From: Massilia soli
GTDB lineage: Bacteria > Pseudomonadota > Gammaproteobacteria > Burkholderiales > Burkholderiaceae_D
Direction: 5' to 3'
Length of the DNA stretch: 64,000 nt
Assembly (NCBI RefSeq): GCF_016809835.1
Contig: NZ_JAFBIL020000010.1
Span: 1-64,000 of the forward strand
Part shown: positions 29,098 to 38,190 of the stretch, one piece after another
Layout of the letters: each line of letters begins with the position of its first letter
How positions within the stretch are numbered: position 1 is the first letter of the stretch
Position numbers and translations under genes: made by a program
The notes under the pieces: generated by a model
What the model saw: the letters and a program-made list of their open reading frames with translations, nothing else
Told to the model about the DNA's origin: nothing
The model's database searches: none

Positions 29098-31064
29098 AAA
29101 AGGAAATCTGGTTCGGGCTATCCATCCTGGTCGCCCTCGTCATCACGCTGTTCGCCTTCATGCCGGCGCCTGCCGACATGACCAACGGCCACGTCGGCCT
29201 GCTGATGCTGGCCCTGGTCGTGATCGCCATCATGCTCGGCTTCCCGACCGCGTTTACCCTGATGGGCATGGGCGTGATGTTCGCGTTTTACGCGTTCTAC
29301 ACGCGCGACCCCGGGCAGGCGTGGCAGCAGACGCTTGACCTGATGGTGCAGCGCGCCTATTCGGTGATGGCCAACGACGTGCTCATTTCGATCCCGCTGT
29401 TCATCTTCATGGGCTATCTGGTCGAACGCGCCAACCTGATCGAACGGCTGTTCAAAAGCCTGCACATCGCCATGGCGCGCGTGCCCGGGTCGCTGGCGGT
29501 GGCCACCATCCTCACCTGCGCGGTCTTCGCCACCGCCACCGGCATCGTCGGTGCGGTCGTCACCTTGATGGGACTGCTGGCATTGCCGGCCATGCTCAAG
29601 GCAGGCTACAGCACGCAACTGTCGGCCGGCGCGATCACCGCAGGCGGCTGCCTCGGCATCCTGATTCCGCCGTCGGTGCTGCTGATCGTCTACGGCGCCA
29701 CGGCCGGTGTCTCGGTGGTCAAGCTGTACGCCGGCGCGCTGCTCCCCGGGATCATGCTGGCGGTGCTGTATGTCGGCTACGTGATGATACTGGCCAAGCT
29801 CAAGCCGAGCGTGGCCCCGCCACTGTCCGAGGAAGACCGCCGCGTCGCCCTCCCGGAGCATGCCACCCTGATCCTCGCAGGGGGCCCGACCGGCGCACTG
29901 CCCGGCCTGTTCGGCGCGCTGAAAGGCTCGCGCGGCGCCGGCGTACCGAAACGCACCGTGGTGACGCAGCTGTTCGTCGCGCTGCTGCCAGCGCTCGCGC
30001 TGGCGCTGTTCCTGGGCCTTGGCTACCGCGCATTCACGGCGCCGGCCGAAGCGCCGACCGAGATGGTTGAAATGGGCGCGGCGCAAAACGTGCAACCCGA
30101 GACCGCCTATAGCGGCGGGCTGCAGGAGCCGCCGCTCGAAGGCGGGCTGGAAGAGCCCCCGGTCGAAGGCGGACTCGAAGAGCCACCCGCGGAAGAAGGC
30201 CTGGCCGAGCCGACCAGTGCCGAGGCGCCTGCGGCGGCGATGCCTCCCGCCGCCACCATGCCCATGCCGGCGACGGAAGCCAACAGCACGGCGGCGCAGC
30301 CGCAATCGCAGGATGCGCCGCGTACCTACTGGATCGCGATGGCGGTCTGCCTGGCGCTGGCAGCGATCTTCTACGCCTACTTCAGCTTTGCGCGGCTGGA
30401 GATCTTCAAGATGCTGCTTGGCTCGCTGTTCCCGCTGGCCTTCATGATCCTTGCGGTCCTTGGCAGTATCGTGTTCGGCCTGGCAACGCCAACCGAGGCC
30501 GCTGCGATGGGCGCCTTCGGCGGCATCCTGCTGGCGATCGCCTACCGGCGCTTCAACTTCCCCATGCTGAAGGAATCGGCCCACCTGGCGACCAAGACCA
30601 GCGCGATGGTGTGCTGGCTGTTCGTCGGTTCGAGCATCTTCTCGGCCGCGTTCGCGCTGCTGGGCGGGCAAGAGATCATCAACGAGTGGGTGCTGTCGAT
30701 GGACCTGACGCCGGTGCAGTTCATGCTGCTGGCGCAGGTGATCATCTTCCTGCTTGGCTGGCCGCTGGAGTGGACCGAGATCATCGTGATCTTCATGCCG
30801 ATCTTCGTCCCGCTGCTGGGGCACTTCAACATCGACCCGCTGTTCTTCGGGCTGCTCGTTGCGATGAACCTGCAAACCGCCTTCCTGTCGCCGCCGGTTG
30901 CGATGTCGGCCTTCTACCTGAAGGGCGTGGCGCCGCCGCATGTCACGCTGAACCAGATCTTCATGGGCATGCTGCCGTTCATGGCAATCCAGGTGGTGGG
31001 CATCATCATGCTGTACACCTTCCCGGCGATTGGTTTGTGGCTGCCGGAGCTGCTGTACAAGTAA
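29094..31064 (+). CDS. dctM: TRAP transporter large permease DctM with long low-complexity insert
   Basis: The 656-residue protein has the DctM membrane core, for example VFATATGIVGAVVTLMGLLALPAML, GGCLGILIPPSVLLIVYG and FLSPPVAMSAFYLKG. It is longer than the usual 430 or so residues. Between the two halves, about residues 225-425 hold a charged region, one extra membrane span and the acidic repeat GGLQEPPLEGGLEEPPVEGG (about 339-358), then an Ala/Pro/Met stretch and another span. Extended DctM proteins are known, but the GGLxEPPxE repeat is unusual. It transports the DctP-bound substrate inward. A strong hairpin terminator follows the stop. Confidence 0.92.
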   Translation: MKKEIWFGLSILVALVITLFAFMPAPADMTNGHVGLLMLALVVIAIMLGFPTAFTLMGMGVMFAFYAFYTRDPGQAWQQTLDLMVQRAYSVMANDVLISIPLFIFMGYLVERANLIERLFKSLHIAMARVPGSLAVATILTCAVFATATGIVGAVVTLMGLLALPAMLKAGYSTQLSAGAITAGGCLGILIPPSVLLIVYGATAGVSVVKLYAGALLPGIMLAVLYVGYVMILAKLKPSVAPPLSEEDRRVALPEHATLILAGGPTGALPGLFGALKGSRGAGVPKRTVVTQLFVALLPALALALFLGLGYRAFTAPAEAPTEMVEMGAAQNVQPETAYSGGLQEPPLEGGLEEPPVEGGLEEPPAEEGLAEPTSAEAPAAAMPPAATMPMPATEANSTAAQPQSQDAPRTYWIAMAVCLALAAIFYAYFSFARLEIFKMLLGSLFPLAFMILAVLGSIVFGLATPTEAAAMGAFGGILLAIAYRRFNFPMLKESAHLATKTSAMVCWLFVGSSIFSAAFALLGGQEIINEWVLSMDLTPVQFMLLAQVIIFLLGWPLEWTEIIVIFMPIFVPLLGHFNIDPLFFGLLVAMNLQTAFLSPPVAMSAFYLKGVAPPHVTLNQIFMGMLPFMAIQVVGIIMLYTFPAIGLWLPELLYK

Positions 31065-31073
31065 TCTGGCAAG

Positions 31074-31108
31074 GCCGGGGCGCGGAGCGATCCGCGCCCC
31101 GGCGTTTT
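31074..31108 (+). terminator. terminator of the TRAP operon
   Basis: GCCGGGGCGCGGA and TCCGCGCCCCGGC form a perfect 13-base stem with a GCGA loop, followed by GTTTT. It lies between the dctM stop and the converging ABC exporter stop, so the two units share it. Confidence 0.85.
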
Positions 31109-32876
31109 ACAGCACGCCCTGGTGCGGCGCCAGCGAAGGCCGCTCCCCCACCTGCTGCCGCCACATCGCGTAATACAGGCCGCGCCGTTCGAGCAAGTCG
31201 GCATGCGTACCCTGCTCCACGATACTCCCCTTCTCCAGTACCACGATCGTATCGGCGTGCATGATCGTCGAGAGCCGGTGCGCGATCAGCATCGTGATCT
31301 GGGTGCGCTGCGCCGAGATGCTGCGCACCGTGTTGCTGACCTGTTCTTCGGTCAGCGAATCGAGGGCGGAGGTCGCCTCGTCGAAAATCAGCAGCGGCGG
31401 CTTGCGGATCAGCGCCCGCGCAATCGCCAGGCGCTGCCTTTCCCCGCCGGACAGCTTCACGCCCATTTCGCCAATGACCGTGTCCAGGCCCTGCGCCGAT
31501 TTGTCGATCAGGTAAGTGCATGCGGCCTGCTCCATCGCCGTCACGATCTCGGCGTCGGTCGCATCCGCCTTCACGTAGCGGATGTTGTCGCGGATCGAGC
31601 CGGCGAACAGGTGGGTCTCCTGGGTCACCAGGCCGATCTGGCGGCGCACCATGTTGTAGCGAAAATCATTGGTCGAGATGTCGTTGTAGAACACACCGCC
31701 GCTGGTGGGCGCGTACAGGCCGACCAGCAGCTTGACCAGCGTCGACTTGCCGGAGCCCGACGGGCCGACGAACGCCACCGTGTCGCCCAGCGCCGCCTCG
31801 AACGACACGCCGCTGACCGCATCGTCGAGCGCATCCTTGTGGCGGAACGAGACGTTGGAGAACCGCACATGCGTGACCGGCCCGATATCGACCGGCGATT
31901 CGGGCCGGCGCTCGACCGGCTTTTGCATCAGCGCGGCGAAGTTCAGCAGCGAGGCATCGGCCTCGCGCCAGGCGACGATGATGTTCCCCAGTTCCTGCAG
32001 CGGCGCGAAGATCGCCACCGAGATGAACTGCATCGCAATCAGCTCGCCGGTGGTGAGCACGTCGCGGAAGATCAGCCACAGCAGCGCGAACAGGATCGAC
32101 AGCTTCAGCACGCTCAAGGTCGTCCCCTGGAGGAACGACAGCAGGCGGATGCGCTTCACCTTGGTCATCTCGAGCGCGAAGATCGCTTCGGTCTGCGCGT
32201 GCAGGCGGCGGATTTCAGGGAAGGTCAGGCCCAGGCTCTTGATCAATTCGATATTGCGCAGCGACTCGGTGATGAAGCCCGAGTTGCGGTTGGTCTCGCG
32301 CGTGATCGAGCGCTGCTGGCTCTTGATTTCACGGCTCAGCAGGCCGGTGAGCCCGCCCATCACCAGCACGCCGATCAGGAACACCGGCACCAGCAGCCAA
32401 TGCCTGGCAACCGAATACCACACCAGGAAGCTGACCCCGACCAGTGACGCGAACAGGGTATTGATGAAGGCGTTGATGAAGCGCTCGCTGTCGGCGCGCA
32501 CCTTCTGCAGCAGCGACAGCGATTCGCCGCTGCGCATGTCTTCGAATTCCTGGAATTTCAGGCGCAGCAGCTGTTTGAGGCCGTCGTTGAACATGCGCGT
32601 ACCGAGCTTTTGCACGACCAGGCGCGTGACGTATTCCTGCAGCGCCTTGGCGGCCCGCGACAGCACCGCGACCAGCACGGCCAAAGCCAGCAGCCGCGAA
32701 ACGCCGGAGATCAAGGCCTGTTCGGTCTTGCCGGAGCGGTTGATCGCGTATTCGTCGACTATTTTGCCGAAGATGATGGGGTCGACCAGCGCCAGCACCT
32801 GACTGACCGTCGCCAGCAGCAGCGCCAGGCCGGCCAGGCGCCAGTGCGGACGCAGGTAGCTCCACAGTATGGGCAT
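31107..32876 (-). CDS. ABC exporter, fused membrane and ATPase domains
   Basis: The 589-residue protein has six membrane segments in the first 330 residues and an ATPase domain with Walker A VGPSGSGKST (about 378-387), signature LSGGERQ, Walker B LLIFDEATSALD and the switch histidine in MLIAHRLS. It is a half-size exporter that works as a dimer; the substrate is not visible. The Q-loop VTQETHLFAGS and coupling features are intact. The gene ends in the shared terminator and follows the BCCT gene by seven bases on the same strand, so the pair may be one unit. A lipid or peptide export role would be typical, but this is not shown. Confidence 0.9.
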   Translation of the reverse strand: MPILWSYLRPHWRLAGLALLLATVSQVLALVDPIIFGKIVDEYAINRSGKTEQALISGVSRLLALAVLVAVLSRAAKALQEYVTRLVVQKLGTRMFNDGLKQLLRLKFQEFEDMRSGESLSLLQKVRADSERFINAFINTLFASLVGVSFLVWYSVARHWLLVPVFLIGVLVMGGLTGLLSREIKSQQRSITRETNRNSGFITESLRNIELIKSLGLTFPEIRRLHAQTEAIFALEMTKVKRIRLLSFLQGTTLSVLKLSILFALLWLIFRDVLTTGELIAMQFISVAIFAPLQELGNIIVAWREADASLLNFAALMQKPVERRPESPVDIGPVTHVRFSNVSFRHKDALDDAVSGVSFEAALGDTVAFVGPSGSGKSTLVKLLVGLYAPTSGGVFYNDISTNDFRYNMVRRQIGLVTQETHLFAGSIRDNIRYVKADATDAEIVTAMEQAACTYLIDKSAQGLDTVIGEMGVKLSGGERQRLAIARALIRKPPLLIFDEATSALDSLTEEQVSNTVRSISAQRTQITMLIAHRLSTIMHADTIVVLEKGSIVEQGTHADLLERRGLYYAMWRQQVGERPSLAPHQGVL

Positions 32877-32883
32877 CGCCGGG

Positions 32884-34401
32884 CTAGCGCTGCGTCATCT
32901 GGCGGATGCGGCGGCGCAGCTCGCGCTCGCGCTGGTCCTCCTCCTTGCGGTCGTGCCGGAGCCCGCGCCACAGCGCCACCACCATCAGCACGATCACCAG
33001 CGAAAACGGCAGCGCGAAGACGATGGTGGCTGTCTGCACCGCCTTCAGCCCGCCGGCCAGCAACAGGCTGATGGCAATGCCGGCCACCAGTGTCCCCCAG
33101 ATCAGCTTGATGCGGGCGCGCGGATTCGGATCCCCGCCCGTGCTCATCATGCCAAGCACCAATACCGCCGAATCCCCCGAGGTCACGAAGAACACCAGCA
33201 CCACGAGCGTGGCCGCGAACGACATCAGCCCGCCCAGCGGCATGGCGTCGAACATCGCGAACAGCGCGGTCGAGACATCGGCCTTGACCGCTTCGGCAAT
33301 CGGCACGTTCTGCCAGATTTCCATGTACAGCGCGCTGCCGCCGAAGACCGAGAACCAGATGAACGCAGCCATCGTCGGCGCCAGCATGGTGCCGAAAATG
33401 AATTCCCGTATCGTCCGCCCGCGCGACACCCGGGCAATGAACAGGCCCACGAAAGGCGACCAGGAAATCCACCACGCCCAATAGAAAATGGTCCAGCCGC
33501 CAACCCATTGGCTGTCGCGGAATGGCGTGGCGCGCAGGCTCATCCGCACCAATTCGCTCAGATAGCTGCCCAGGGTATTGGTAAAGGTATCGATGATCGC
33601 GACTGTGGGGCCGAGGATGAACACGGCCGCGGTCAGCACGACGGCCAGGCCCATGTTAAAGGTGGACAGGTACTTGATGCCGCGTTCGACACCGGTTACC
33701 GCGGAGACCATGAACAGGACCGCCGTGACGGTGATGATCACCACCTGCATGCGCTCGCTGACTTCGAGGCCGAACAGCGAGCCGAGGCCGCTGTTGATCT
33801 GCAGGGCGCCCATGCCCAGCGACGCCGCCACCCCGAACGCGGTGGCGATGACGGCCAGGCCGTTGAACAAGCCCGACATGCGCTGCACCGGTTTCCATGG
33901 CAGCGCACTGGTGACGGTGCTGATCAGGGCGACGCCCTCGCGGCGGTACTGGAAGAAGGCGATCGACAGCGCCACCACGCTGTACACGGCCCATGGATGC
34001 AGGCCCCAATGGAAAAACGCATAGCGCATGCCGGCGTTGGCCGCTTCGGGCGTGCCGGGGACGACGCCAGGGGGCGCGTCGACGAAATGCGAGATCGGCT
34101 CGGCGACGCCCCAGAACACCAGGCCGATACCCATGCCGGCCGCGAACAGCATCGCAAACCAGCTGCCGACCGAAAAGTCCGGTTCGTCGTCTTCCCCGCC
34201 CAGCTTCAGGTCGCCGTACCGGGTCACCGCGACGAAGAAGGCGAAAATCACCAGCCCGAGGACGATCCACAGGTACAGCCAGCCGAAGTTGCGCGTAATG
34301 CTGGCCAATGCGGTGTCGAACACCGAGGCCATCGTCACCGGCGAGACGATACCCCACACAACAATGAGAAAAATGAATCCGGCTGTTAGTATGAGTTGCA
34401 T
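32884..34401 (-). CDS. BCCT-family transporter (betaine/choline/carnitine type)
   Basis: The 505-residue protein has 12 predicted spans and the BCCT signatures GMGIGLVFWGVAEP, WTIFYWAWWISWSPFVGLFIARVSRGRT and FFVTSGDSAVLVLGMM. It takes up quaternary ammonium compounds such as glycine betaine, driven by Na+ or H+. The C-terminus (about 475-505) is a strongly charged Arg/Glu helix (RHDRKEEDQRERELRRRIRQ), a feature that in some relatives senses osmotic stress. The gene is followed by the ABC exporter after seven bases. The start ATG at 34401 has only a weak GGGGGCAA ribosome site upstream. Confidence 0.92.
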   Translation of the reverse strand: MQLILTAGFIFLIVVWGIVSPVTMASVFDTALASITRNFGWLYLWIVLGLVIFAFFVAVTRYGDLKLGGEDDEPDFSVGSWFAMLFAAGMGIGLVFWGVAEPISHFVDAPPGVVPGTPEAANAGMRYAFFHWGLHPWAVYSVVALSIAFFQYRREGVALISTVTSALPWKPVQRMSGLFNGLAVIATAFGVAASLGMGALQINSGLGSLFGLEVSERMQVVIITVTAVLFMVSAVTGVERGIKYLSTFNMGLAVVLTAAVFILGPTVAIIDTFTNTLGSYLSELVRMSLRATPFRDSQWVGGWTIFYWAWWISWSPFVGLFIARVSRGRTIREFIFGTMLAPTMAAFIWFSVFGGSALYMEIWQNVPIAEAVKADVSTALFAMFDAMPLGGLMSFAATLVVLVFFVTSGDSAVLVLGMMSTGGDPNPRARIKLIWGTLVAGIAISLLLAGGLKAVQTATIVFALPFSLVIVLMVVALWRGLRHDRKEEDQRERELRRRIRQMTQR

Positions 34402-34507
34402 GTTGCCCCCTTGTGGCTGCCGGCGTCGGCGGGATCCGGGGGCCAGCTACGCAATCTTAGCAATGATTGGGAAAAAGCTACGCACCGGTCTGACAAATGG
34501 GAAAACC

Positions 34508-34906
34508 ATGGCTGCAAAACTGAGAACGCTTGCATTTGCCATCATTGGCGCGGCAATCATGTCGTCCGCGCTTGCGCGCGATGACGGCGCGTGCGCGGCG
34601 GCGGCGACCCAGCTCGCGCTGAACCGGTGTGCGCTGGCCGCACTGGCCAAGGCCGATGCTGAGATGAACCGGCTGTACCGGGAACAGATGGCCTATCTGG
34701 ATGCGCAGCGCAGGCAGCGCCTGCAGGCGTCGCAGCGGGCCTGGCTGAAGTACCGCGACAGCACCTGCCTGTACGAAAACGGCCCGCGCGCCGAATCCGG
34801 ATCGATCTGGCCGATGCAGGCGGCATTGTGCCAGGCGAAGCTGACGCGGCAGCGCAACGAACTACTGCGGTCGTACGTGGCCTGCCGGCAAGATGGATGT
34901 GCCTAG
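34508..34906 (+). CDS. LprI-like/DUF1311 small exported protein
   Basis: The 132-residue protein has a signal peptide (LAFAIIGAAIMSSALA) and a mature helical domain with five to six cysteines, including LNRCALAALAKADAEMNRLY, QRAWLKYRDSTC and AALCQAKLT. This pattern is the LprI N-terminal/DUF1311 domain, which in the mycobacterial relative acts as a lysozyme inhibitor. Here the role is unproven. The ATG at 34508 puts the hydrophobic stretch at the expected distance from the start; an alternative ATG at 34463 would give a longer, positively charged leader. It is divergent from the BCCT gene and converges on the YciI gene. Confidence 0.82.
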   Translation: MAAKLRTLAFAIIGAAIMSSALARDDGACAAAATQLALNRCALAALAKADAEMNRLYREQMAYLDAQRRQRLQASQRAWLKYRDSTCLYENGPRAESGSIWPMQAALCQAKLTRQRNELLRSYVACRQDGCA

Positions 34907-34917
34907 CACCAGCGGCT

Positions 34918-35217
34918 TCAGATTCGCACCGGAGTCGAGGCGGCCTCGCCGACGACCGTGTTCCACTGGCGGATACGGTATCCGGTGACCAGCCCGTGAA
35001 TCACGTACGGGTCGGCCTTGGCGAAACGCTCGACCACGTCCGGCGACTCGGCCTGGAACATCAGCACCGCCATGTCGGCCGGGTCGGACAGCGCGCCGGC
35101 AACGACGATCTCGCCGCGCTCTTGCGCGTCCCACGCCATTTGCAGGTGCTCGGTGCGGTATTCGCCGCGGCGTTCGAGGTAGTCGGCGGCCAGTTCGTAC
35201 ATCAGCAGGTAGTGCAT
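34918..35217 (-). CDS. YciI-family protein
   Basis: The 99-residue protein has the YciI fold pattern: MHYLLMYE at the start, AGALSDPADMAVLMF in the middle and the conserved FAKADPYVIHGLVTGYRI, whose Asp-His pair is typical of the family. Members act as small dimeric enzymes or dehalogenase-like proteins of poorly known function. GGGAAA precedes the chosen ATG. It begins ten bases after the DUF1854 gene and so is probably the third gene of the leftward cyanophycin-associated operon, although a link to cyanophycin is not documented to my knowledge. Confidence 0.87.
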   Translation of the reverse strand: MHYLLMYELAADYLERRGEYRTEHLQMAWDAQERGEIVVAGALSDPADMAVLMFQAESPDVVERFAKADPYVIHGLVTGYRIRQWNTVVGEAASTPVRI

Positions 35218-35227
35218 GGTTTTCCCT

Positions 35228-35689
35228 TTAGAGGAAGCGGTCGAGGATTCGGCGGCTGTTCCTGTCGATCGTGAACATATCACGGATCAGGAAGTGGATG
35301 CCGTGGTTGTCCGCCACCAGCAGCGAGGTGGCGCCGATGCGGCGGATGTCTTCTTCGCCCTTGAGCAAAAATTCGGTGTCGCCGCGGTCGGTCGCCACGG
35401 TCCAGGTGCACGGCGTGGCGAAACTGGTGACGTCGATGATGCGCAGGATCTCGGGCATGAACTCGCGCCCTTCCAGCTCGTCATGCACCAGCTGGCGCAC
35501 CTCGCCCGGCAGGTCGGCCAGCGCGTCGATCCACGCCACTTCCTTGCCGTCGGTGAGCACCATCGAGATGCCTTCGTCGGGGGCCTGGATCGGGAACGCG
35601 CGCACCGGCAGCACGCCTTCGTGCACCTGGCCGTCTTCGGCGGTCAGCACCAGCTTGCCGAAGCTGTTGCGGGTCAGTTGAAACGCCAT
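35228..35689 (-). CDS. cyanophycin-associated DUF1854 protein
   Basis: The 153-residue soluble protein carries the DUF1854 pattern (FPIQAPDEGISMVLTDGKEVAWIDAL, REFMPEILRIIDVTSFATPC and FLIRDMFTIDRNSRRILDRF). No catalytic motif is recognised. Its ATG starts one base after the ABC transporter stop, so the two are translated together. Database naming places such genes with a cyanophycin-linked ABC transporter, and the two synthetases here start less than 3 kb away in the opposite direction. It could be a regulator or adaptor of the transporter. The molecular role is unknown. Confidence 0.85.
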   Translation of the reverse strand: MAFQLTRNSFGKLVLTAEDGQVHEGVLPVRAFPIQAPDEGISMVLTDGKEVAWIDALADLPGEVRQLVHDELEGREFMPEILRIIDVTSFATPCTWTVATDRGDTEFLLKGEEDIRRIGATSLLVADNHGIHFLIRDMFTIDRNSRRILDRFL

Positions 35690-35690
35690 C

Positions 35691-37973
35691 TTATTGCCCG
35701 TCCTTGTCGTCCATGTCCGTGTCGACGTTGCGCGCCTGCGCTTCGTAGAGGCGGAAGTAAGCGCCGCCGCGCGCCATCAGTTCGTCGTGGCTGCCCTGCT
35801 CCACCACCACGCCGCGGTCCATGACCACCAGGCGGTCGGCCCGGTGCAAGGTCGACAGGCGGTGCGCGATTGCGATCGTGGTGCGGCCTTGCACCAGGTT
35901 GTCGAGCGCTTTCTGGATTTCCTTCTCGGTTTCCGAGTCGACCGACGACGTTGCTTCGTCCATGATCAGGATGCGCGGGTCGATCAGCAGCGCGCGCGCG
36001 ATCGAGATGCGCTGGCGTTCGCCCCCCGACAGGCCCTGGCCGCGTTCGCCCACCATCGAATCGTAGCCTTGCGGCAGGCGCAGGATGAATTCGTGCGCGT
36101 GGGCGGCACGCGCGGCGGCGATGATCTGCTGGCGCGTGGCGTTCGGCTTGCCGTAGGCGATGTTCTCGGCGATGGTGCCGAAGAACAGGAACGGCTCCTG
36201 CAGCACCAGGCCGATATGGCTGCGGTATTCGGCGACCGGGAACGAGCGGATGTCGACGCCGTCGAGCAGGATCGCGCCTTCCGAGACGTCATAGAAGCGG
36301 CAGATCAGGTTGACCAGGGTGCTCTTGCCCGAACCGCTGTGCCCTACCAGGCCGACGAATTCACCGGCCTTGATATTGAGCGTGACGCCGCGGTTGACGG
36401 CGCGGTTACCGTAGCGGAAGCCCACTTCGCGCAGGTCGATGCGGCCTTCCACCTTGTCCAGCTTGACCGGGTTGGCCGGCTCGGCCACGCTGGAGACGTG
36501 GTCGAGAATGTCGAAGATGCGCTTGGCGGCGGACGCCGACTTCTGCGTGACCGAGACGATGCGGCTCATCGAATCGAGCCTGCCGTAAAAGCGCGAGCTG
36601 TAGGCGATGAAGGCCGTCAGCACGCCGACCGTGATATCGCCTTTGGAGACCTGCCAGATACCGAACACCCAGATCACCAGCAGGCCAAGCTCGGTCAGGA
36701 ACGACACGGTCGGCGAGAACAGCGACCAGACCCGATTAAGCTTGTCGTTGACGGCGAGGTTATGTTTATTCGCCTCGCGGAAGCGCGCCGCTTCGCGCTT
36801 TTCCTGGGCAAACGCCTTGACCACGCGGATGCCGGGAATCGTATCGGCCAGCACGTTGGTCACTTCGCCCCACACGCGGTCGATTTTTTCGAAGCCGGTG
36901 CGCAGGCGGTCGCGCACCACGTGGATCATCCAGGCGATGAACGGCAGCGGCACCAGCGTGATGATCGCCAGCCACGGGTTAATCGAGAACAGGATCACGC
37001 CGGTCATCGTGATCATCAGGACGTCGGAGACGAAATCGAGCAGGTGCAGCGACAGGAACACGGAAATCCGGTCGCTGCCGCTGCCGATGCGCGACATCAG
37101 GTCGCCGGTGCGTTTGCCGCCGAAGAATTCAAGCGACAGCTTGAGCAGGTGTTCGTAGGTGGTCGAGCGCAGGTCGGCGGCAACCCGTTCGGACACCAGC
37201 GCCAGCACGTAGGTCTTGCCCCATCCGAGCGCCCATGCCAGCACCGCCGACGCCAGCAGGCCGCTCATGTACAGGATCACCAGGTCGTTATCGATCTTTT
37301 CGCCGTTCTGGTACGGGATCAGCACGTTGTCCATCAGCGGCATGGTCAGGTACGGCGGGATCATGTGCGCCGCGGTACTTGCCAGCATCAGGAAGAAGCC
37401 AAGCCCCAGTTGCCACTGGTAAGGCCGGGCGAAACGCCACAGGCGGAACAGGGTCCAGGTCGAGGGCGGCGTGTGCAGGACCTTGGTGCAGATCGGGCAC
37501 TCTTCTTCATCCGGCTCCAAAGGCGCTTTGCAGCTTGGGCAGATGTTCTGTTCGGCGACCTTGACCGGCTGGCCGCTCAGGTGGCTTTCGAGCTGCTCGC
37601 GGAACTGGTCGACCACGCGGATCGCCTGCAGGTTCTGGCCCAGCGTAAAACGCCAGGCCGCCAGCCGCCCTTGCCGATCGACTAATTCAAGATGGCCGAC
37701 ACCGGCGTGATCGTGGTGCAGCAGCGACAGACCGTCGCGGAATTGCCACTCGTTCCAGCTGGTTTCGCCGGCCGCGCGCGCCAGCAGGCGCCGGTTGGTG
37801 ACGACCACCAGCCCCCTCCCAAAACGCAATCGCGTGTCGAGGTCAACCTCCAGGGCACTCAGTGCGTTTTCCCCAGATGAAAGTTTTTTCTCGACTTCAC
37901 TTTGCCAGGCGTCAGGAATGAAAATCGGCGCCGGCACCAGGAAGGCGGGGGGAATTTGTTGTTCAGTTGTCAT
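35691..37973 (-). CDS. cyanophycin-associated ABC transporter with N-terminal zinc ribbon
   Basis: The 760-residue protein is a half ABC exporter with an extra N-terminal part. Residues 1-140 form a soluble domain with no recognised motif beyond an Arg-rich strand pattern. A zinc ribbon CPSCKAPLEPDEEECPIC lies at about 145-162. Six membrane spans follow, then an ATPase with GLVGHSGSGKST, LSGGERQRIS, LIMDEATSSVD and IAIAHRLS. It is divergent from the first cyanophycin synthetase and co-transcribed with DUF1854. It may move a cyanophycin-related compound, export or import unclear, or act at granules. Function is inferred from gene neighbourhood. Confidence 0.88.
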   Translation of the reverse strand: MTTEQQIPPAFLVPAPIFIPDAWQSEVEKKLSSGENALSALEVDLDTRLRFGRGLVVVTNRRLLARAAGETSWNEWQFRDGLSLLHHDHAGVGHLELVDRQGRLAAWRFTLGQNLQAIRVVDQFREQLESHLSGQPVKVAEQNICPSCKAPLEPDEEECPICTKVLHTPPSTWTLFRLWRFARPYQWQLGLGFFLMLASTAAHMIPPYLTMPLMDNVLIPYQNGEKIDNDLVILYMSGLLASAVLAWALGWGKTYVLALVSERVAADLRSTTYEHLLKLSLEFFGGKRTGDLMSRIGSGSDRISVFLSLHLLDFVSDVLMITMTGVILFSINPWLAIITLVPLPFIAWMIHVVRDRLRTGFEKIDRVWGEVTNVLADTIPGIRVVKAFAQEKREAARFREANKHNLAVNDKLNRVWSLFSPTVSFLTELGLLVIWVFGIWQVSKGDITVGVLTAFIAYSSRFYGRLDSMSRIVSVTQKSASAAKRIFDILDHVSSVAEPANPVKLDKVEGRIDLREVGFRYGNRAVNRGVTLNIKAGEFVGLVGHSGSGKSTLVNLICRFYDVSEGAILLDGVDIRSFPVAEYRSHIGLVLQEPFLFFGTIAENIAYGKPNATRQQIIAAARAAHAHEFILRLPQGYDSMVGERGQGLSGGERQRISIARALLIDPRILIMDEATSSVDSETEKEIQKALDNLVQGRTTIAIAHRLSTLHRADRLVVMDRGVVVEQGSHDELMARGGAYFRLYEAQARNVDTDMDDKDGQ

Positions 37974-38139
37974 CGTATTGCGTATTCCGGCTTCAAGGCC
38001 ACGCCTGACCAGCAGGGTTTGGAAAATCGGGGAGGGCTAGACTGTTGGCTCGGTAAACCACACTGGCAGAAAATGATTCAGCGCGGTAAGCTTCGTCTCT
38101 GGCAAGTATACAACATGATGCGTATCAAGAAGCTTCACT

Positions 38140-38172
38140 ACAGGCTGTTCGGCGACAAGAACAACAGCCTGT
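38140..38172 (+). promoter_or_regulatory. hairpin in the cphA leader
   Basis: ACAGGCTGTT (38140-38149) and AACAGCCTGT (38163-38172) form a perfect 10-base inverted repeat with a 13-base loop, 18 bases before the first synthetase ATG and followed by TTATT. It may act as a leader hairpin or an operator; the T-run is short for a terminator. Confidence 0.5.
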
Positions 38173-38190
38173 TATTAAGAAACAAACTAC

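Noticed and set aside
34028-34507. Long N-terminal extension of the LprI-like gene
   Set aside because: It overlaps the BCCT gene on the other strand and destroys the signal peptide placement.
38060-38100. Sigma-54-like TGGCAGAAAATG before the cyanophycin genes
   Set aside because: The GC at the -12 position is missing at the required spacing.
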